DNA of 53,414 bases from Prevotella sp. (GTDB taxonomy: Bacteria > Bacteroidota > Bacteroidia > Bacteroidales > Bacteroidaceae): positions 1-53,414 of the forward strand of contig JAFSNR010000071.1 in assembly GCA_017443345.1 (NCBI GenBank), written 5' to 3'. A program made the translations under genes and the position numbers. Positions within the stretch are counted from its first letter, which is position 1. Each line of letters begins with the position of its first letter. This document shows positions 50,776 through 53,414 of this stretch, in pieces. The notes beneath the pieces were generated by a model. That model was not told the DNA's origin. It searched no databases and saw nothing but the letters and a program-made list of their open reading frames with translations.

Positions 50776-52908
50776 TCATTTTTTGGTGATACACATCATC
50801 GTGAGGTCATCATTCGGCTCAGCGCCGTTGCGATGTTTCTCCACCTCAGCGGTCAGTGTCTCGATCATCTGGCGGGCATTCTCGAACGTTGTATGGCGCA
50901 TGATGTCGAGTATATGGTCGTCGCCGAACTGCTTCTGGGCTTTGTCCTCTGCCTCGTTCAGACCGTCGGTATAGATGAACAGCGGACGTCCCTTGATGCT
51001 CTCGATCTCCTCGCCCTCGTATGTCAGCTTTGGCCAGAGACCGATAGGGGCATTGGGCTCCACAGTTAAGAATTGATAATTGACAACTGACAATTGACAA
51101 TTATCTGCAGTTCCAATGACAGGTGGGTTGTGGCCTGCGTTGCAGAAGTCCAGATGGCCCGTTTCCAGGTCGAGCAGTCCGATGAACATCGTCACGAACA
51201 TGCCGTTCACATTATCGTCGCCTGAGAGGGCCTCGTTCATGCGGGTACAGATCTCTGCGGGCATCATGCCCTGTGTGGCGAGGGTACGGAACAATCGGGT
51301 AGCCTGCGCCATGAACAGTGAGGCAGGCACGCCCTTGCCTGAGACGTCGCCCACAGCGAAATACAGCCGCGAGTCCTTCACCACATAGCCATAGAGGTCG
51401 CCTCCCACCTCCTTGGCAGGCGTCATCTGGGCATACATGTCGAGTCCATCGAAGTCGGGGAAGGTCGAGGGCACCATCGACATCTGGATGTCACGGGCAA
51501 TGCGCAACTCGTTTTCCAGCTGCTCGTGCTGGGCCTTCATCCTCATCACACGGCGACGTATCAGGATATAGACCGTGAAGGCTACGGTGATGAGCACCAG
51601 TGCCACGAGGAGTCCGATGATTCGCTGACGGTTGATGGTAGCCTCGCGCTCAGCAATCTTGGACTCCTTCTGCTGGGTCTCGTAGATGGTGGCCAACTCA
51701 GCGGCATCGTCGTTCTTCGCCGTCTGGATGGCATTTTTCATCTTCAGACTGAGACTATCGGCCAGTTGCAGAGCTTTCGGGGTCTGTCCTGTGCCCCTGA
51801 GAGCCCGATATCGTGGCATCATGATCTTGTTGATGTTGTCGAGCGAGTACAGATCACCGATAGCAGCCGTGTCGAGTTTCTCGTACAGCTGGAGCACCTC
51901 GGGCCATCGTTCTGTGGTGGTCAGGTACTCGTATTGGCTCATGATGCTACTGCTGTATTGGGAGACAGGATATTCCTGACTGAGCTGGTATTCCTTGTCG
52001 GCCCCGGCACGATCACCGTCGTGCTCCAGCATCTGAGCCTTCATCAAGTGATATTTGTAGTGGTGCACACCTATACTGTCTGTCGACAGCGAGTCGTTGC
52101 GCACGATGTAGGCATACACGCTGTCCTCTTTCTCAAACCAGCGCTTGGCCATGTCGTAGCGCCCTGCCCTCATGAAGGCAAATATTGCTATCTCCGACAG
52201 AGTGGTCTGTTTCTCGTTGCTGTAATACGCCTTTTGCTCTTTGCTGGTGTTGATATCGTATAGGGCATCGGTGTTCTTATATGCCTCGAAAGCCTGGCTG
52301 AAACGCGCATCGGCCTCGTCGACATTCCCCAGTCTGGCCAGACTGGTACCCAGCGTCGTATACAGATTAGGCAGATTGGAGGCATAGGTATAAATGTTGC
52401 CTTTGTGCTCCTCCAGCAGGTCGATAGCCGACGCAACGGTCTTGACGGCATCCTTGTAGTCGCCCTTGTCGTTCAGCAGCTGGCCCAGTTTGTACGACGC
52501 AGAGGCATAGACCCCCAGTTCGATATCCTGACCTGAGAACGAGGCGACGGCCTTTTTCAGGTAAACCTCACCAGAACGATGCCGTTTGGTTCTCAGACAA
52601 ACAGTCGCACGCAGCAGATTCAATTCTACAGCAGAGACGCTGGAGTGCTCCTGCAGACTGTCGCAGAGCGCCATCACGCGGTCATAGTCCCCTCGTTCGA
52701 GCGCCTGATACGCAGGCTCCACCGCTCGGACGTTGTCGATATAGGTTCCAAACGGTGTGAATAGGGATACGACCTTGACGACTGCTTTCTCCGTAGTGTC
52801 GGGTGCCAATTGGTCACCGACGAATAACGAACACACCAGAATCAGAATCAATGCCAAGGGAAATCCCACGGCCCAAAACAGTACGCGTTTGATGATTCGA
52901 CGGTTCAT
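50776..52908 (-). CDS. TPR and SpoIIE-type phosphatase sensor protein
   Basis: A 710-residue membrane protein. N-terminal membrane segment 9-30, periplasmic TPR region (about 60-400), second membrane segment 430-451, coiled coil (452-475), then a PP2C/SpoIIE phosphatase domain (about 475-708). Metal motifs are GGDLYG (502-507), AVGDVSGKG (518-526) and NDDLTM (699-704). It would dephosphorylate an anti-anti-sigma-type partner after an envelope signal; none is encoded nearby. Residues 603-615 (NCQLSVVNYQFLT) come from an in-frame heptamer array in the phosphatase domain. Confidence 0.88.
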   Translation of the reverse strand: MNRRIIKRVLFWAVGFPLALILILVCSLFVGDQLAPDTTEKAVVKVVSLFTPFGTYIDNVRAVEPAYQALERGDYDRVMALCDSLQEHSSVSAVELNLLRATVCLRTKRHRSGEVYLKKAVASFSGQDIELGVYASASYKLGQLLNDKGDYKDAVKTVASAIDLLEEHKGNIYTYASNLPNLYTTLGTSLARLGNVDEADARFSQAFEAYKNTDALYDINTSKEQKAYYSNEKQTTLSEIAIFAFMRAGRYDMAKRWFEKEDSVYAYIVRNDSLSTDSIGVHHYKYHLMKAQMLEHDGDRAGADKEYQLSQEYPVSQYSSSIMSQYEYLTTTERWPEVLQLYEKLDTAAIGDLYSLDNINKIMMPRYRALRGTGQTPKALQLADSLSLKMKNAIQTAKNDDAAELATIYETQQKESKIAEREATINRQRIIGLLVALVLITVAFTVYILIRRRVMRMKAQHEQLENELRIARDIQMSMVPSTFPDFDGLDMYAQMTPAKEVGGDLYGYVVKDSRLYFAVGDVSGKGVPASLFMAQATRLFRTLATQGMMPAEICTRMNEALSGDDNVNGMFVTMFIGLLDLETGHLDFCNAGHNPPVIGTADNCQLSVVNYQFLTVEPNAPIGLWPKLTYEGEEIESIKGRPLFIYTDGLNEAEDKAQKQFGDDHILDIMRHTTFENARQMIETLTAEVEKHRNGAEPNDDLTMMCITKK
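51067..51103. repeat. ATTGACA heptamer array inside the SpoIIE gene
   Basis: Five 7-bp units of the ATTGATA/ATTGACA/ACTGACA type, translated in frame as NCQLSVVNYQ. Related to the array in the exporter gene at 43140. Confidence 0.8.
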
Positions 52909-52959
52909 GTTGATATTCTAATACAGTTCGCTTGTCATGCGAACATCGAAATTTGACTG

Positions 52960-52990
52960 CAAAGGTAGAGTTTTTTGTTGAAAGCGCAAA
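52960..52990 (-). promoter_or_regulatory. Promoter of the SpoIIE gene
   Basis: On the minus strand TTTG (52987-52990) and TACCTTTG (52960-52967) are 19 bp apart, giving a leader of about 48 nt. Confidence 0.75.
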
Positions 52991-53221
52991 GAATCAGATG
53001 GTAAATAATTGCAAAAAGTTGCTAACGACGCAAAAAAAATCACCTTGGTCAGCAGCCTTCCTATATAATATACGGTACGCGAAATTGGGTATAGGTATGA
53101 AATGTCAACTATTTTTTTGAATTTAACATATTTTAGCAAAAGATCCATATTTGCGTGTTAATAGTTTAGTAATGAAAAGCAAATAGGATCTGTAGAGAAA
53201 ACACACTATTTTATTTTACAT
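52991..53221. other. Non-coding stretch before the right-edge repeats
   Basis: A+T-rich sequence with no supported gene. The open frames are short and lack starts with context. One isolated TGTCAAC (53104-53110) matches the repeat unit further right, but may be chance. Confidence 0.4.
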
Positions 53222-53293
53222 TGTCAACCTTTTCAGTAAAAGTGTCAACGATTCCAGTTAATGTTGTCAACTTGTTCAGAATAGACTGTCAAC
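53222..53293 (+). repeat. Four 21-22 bp direct repeats, possible IS21-family left end
   Basis: TGTCAAC recurs at 53222, 53243, 53265 and 53287, each followed by a variant of nnnTTCAGnAA. IS21-family elements start with TG and carry multiple direct repeats of this size near their ends, with istA inside. That would put the element mostly beyond the window. A replication iteron array is a less likely alternative. Three CCGTAACA octamers follow at about 53335-53358. Confidence 0.5.
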
Positions 53294-53414
53294 CATATCA
53301 GGAAAGTCAATCAACTGGACATTCAAAATCAACGCCGTAACACCGTAACACCGTAACATTAGGAAAAATCAATAGTGGATTAAATAATCATACTGTTTAT
53401 TATTATTAATAATA

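Noticed and set aside
53222-53293. Plasmid-type replication origin with iterons
   Set aside because: No rep gene or dnaA boxes seen, and the chromosomal setting makes an insertion-sequence end more likely.

Overview
The window looks like the chromosome of a Bacteroidales bacterium, most likely Prevotella or a close relative. The main reasons are the repeated Bacteroidetes promoter signature (a TTTG-type -33 box and a TAnnTTTG -7 box about 20 bp apart), the general lack of Shine-Dalgarno sequences, and the gene families present: DUF3256, a DUF4296-like lipoprotein, a two-subunit indolepyruvate oxidoreductase, PPi-dependent phosphofructokinase, an HU/SPOR protein and an OmpP1-type porin. No phage, plasmid replication gene, rRNA or CRISPR array was seen. 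Most of the window is ordinary core genome.

Layout. 0-5.3 kb: a peptidase S37 remnant, a class I/II aminotransferase, iorB and iorA (aryl-pyruvate metabolism), all on the minus strand. 5.3-9.5 kb: an OmpP1/FadL-like porin, an aromatic- and glycine-rich exported protein, prmA and a cbpA-like J protein. 9.6-12.2 kb: an exported 5'-nucleotidase-family enzyme coupled to nudC. 12.2-14.9 kb: a minus-strand operon rfbC-ugd-lipoprotein for nucleotide-sugar supply. 15.0-16.6 kb: an HU/SPOR protein and a zinc-ribbon/FHA protein. 16.8-26.2 kb: eight minus-strand genes with tiny gaps or overlaps (ileS, DksA-like, lspA, lipoprotein, nucleoside permease, rsmE, paaK, DUF3256). 26.4-33.7 kb: a Dcu dicarboxylate carrier, phosphoglucomutase, a TPR protein, GH25 lysozyme and pfp. 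33.9-40.8 kb: a plus-strand block with a PlsC-like acyltransferase, a 979-residue golvesin-domain protein, YgiQ and a PP2C-like protein, followed by tRNA-Arg(TCT). 41.0-48.6 kb: a seven-gene minus-strand operon resembling part of an aryl-polyene/flexirubin pathway (GNAT, KS, ACP, dehydratase, MMPL exporter, FAD oxidoreductase, LolA-like). 48.8-52.9 kb: a pepD-type dipeptidase, an AraC-type regulator and a TPR-SpoIIE phosphatase. The right edge carries 21-22 bp direct repeats that resemble an IS21-family terminus.

The most unusual signal is a dispersed family of 7-bp (sometimes 8-bp) tandem repeats at more than a dozen sites. Three of the sites (2.8, 3.5 and 29.8 kb) are about 100-bp elements with inverted heptamer arms around a core; the first two share 30 of 39 core positions in opposite orientation and flank iorB. 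In three genes (prmA, the MMPL exporter and the SpoIIE phosphatase) similar repeats lie in frame inside the coding sequence, and in the polyene operon an octamer array encodes the end of the ketosynthase and supplies the TTG start of the dehydratase.
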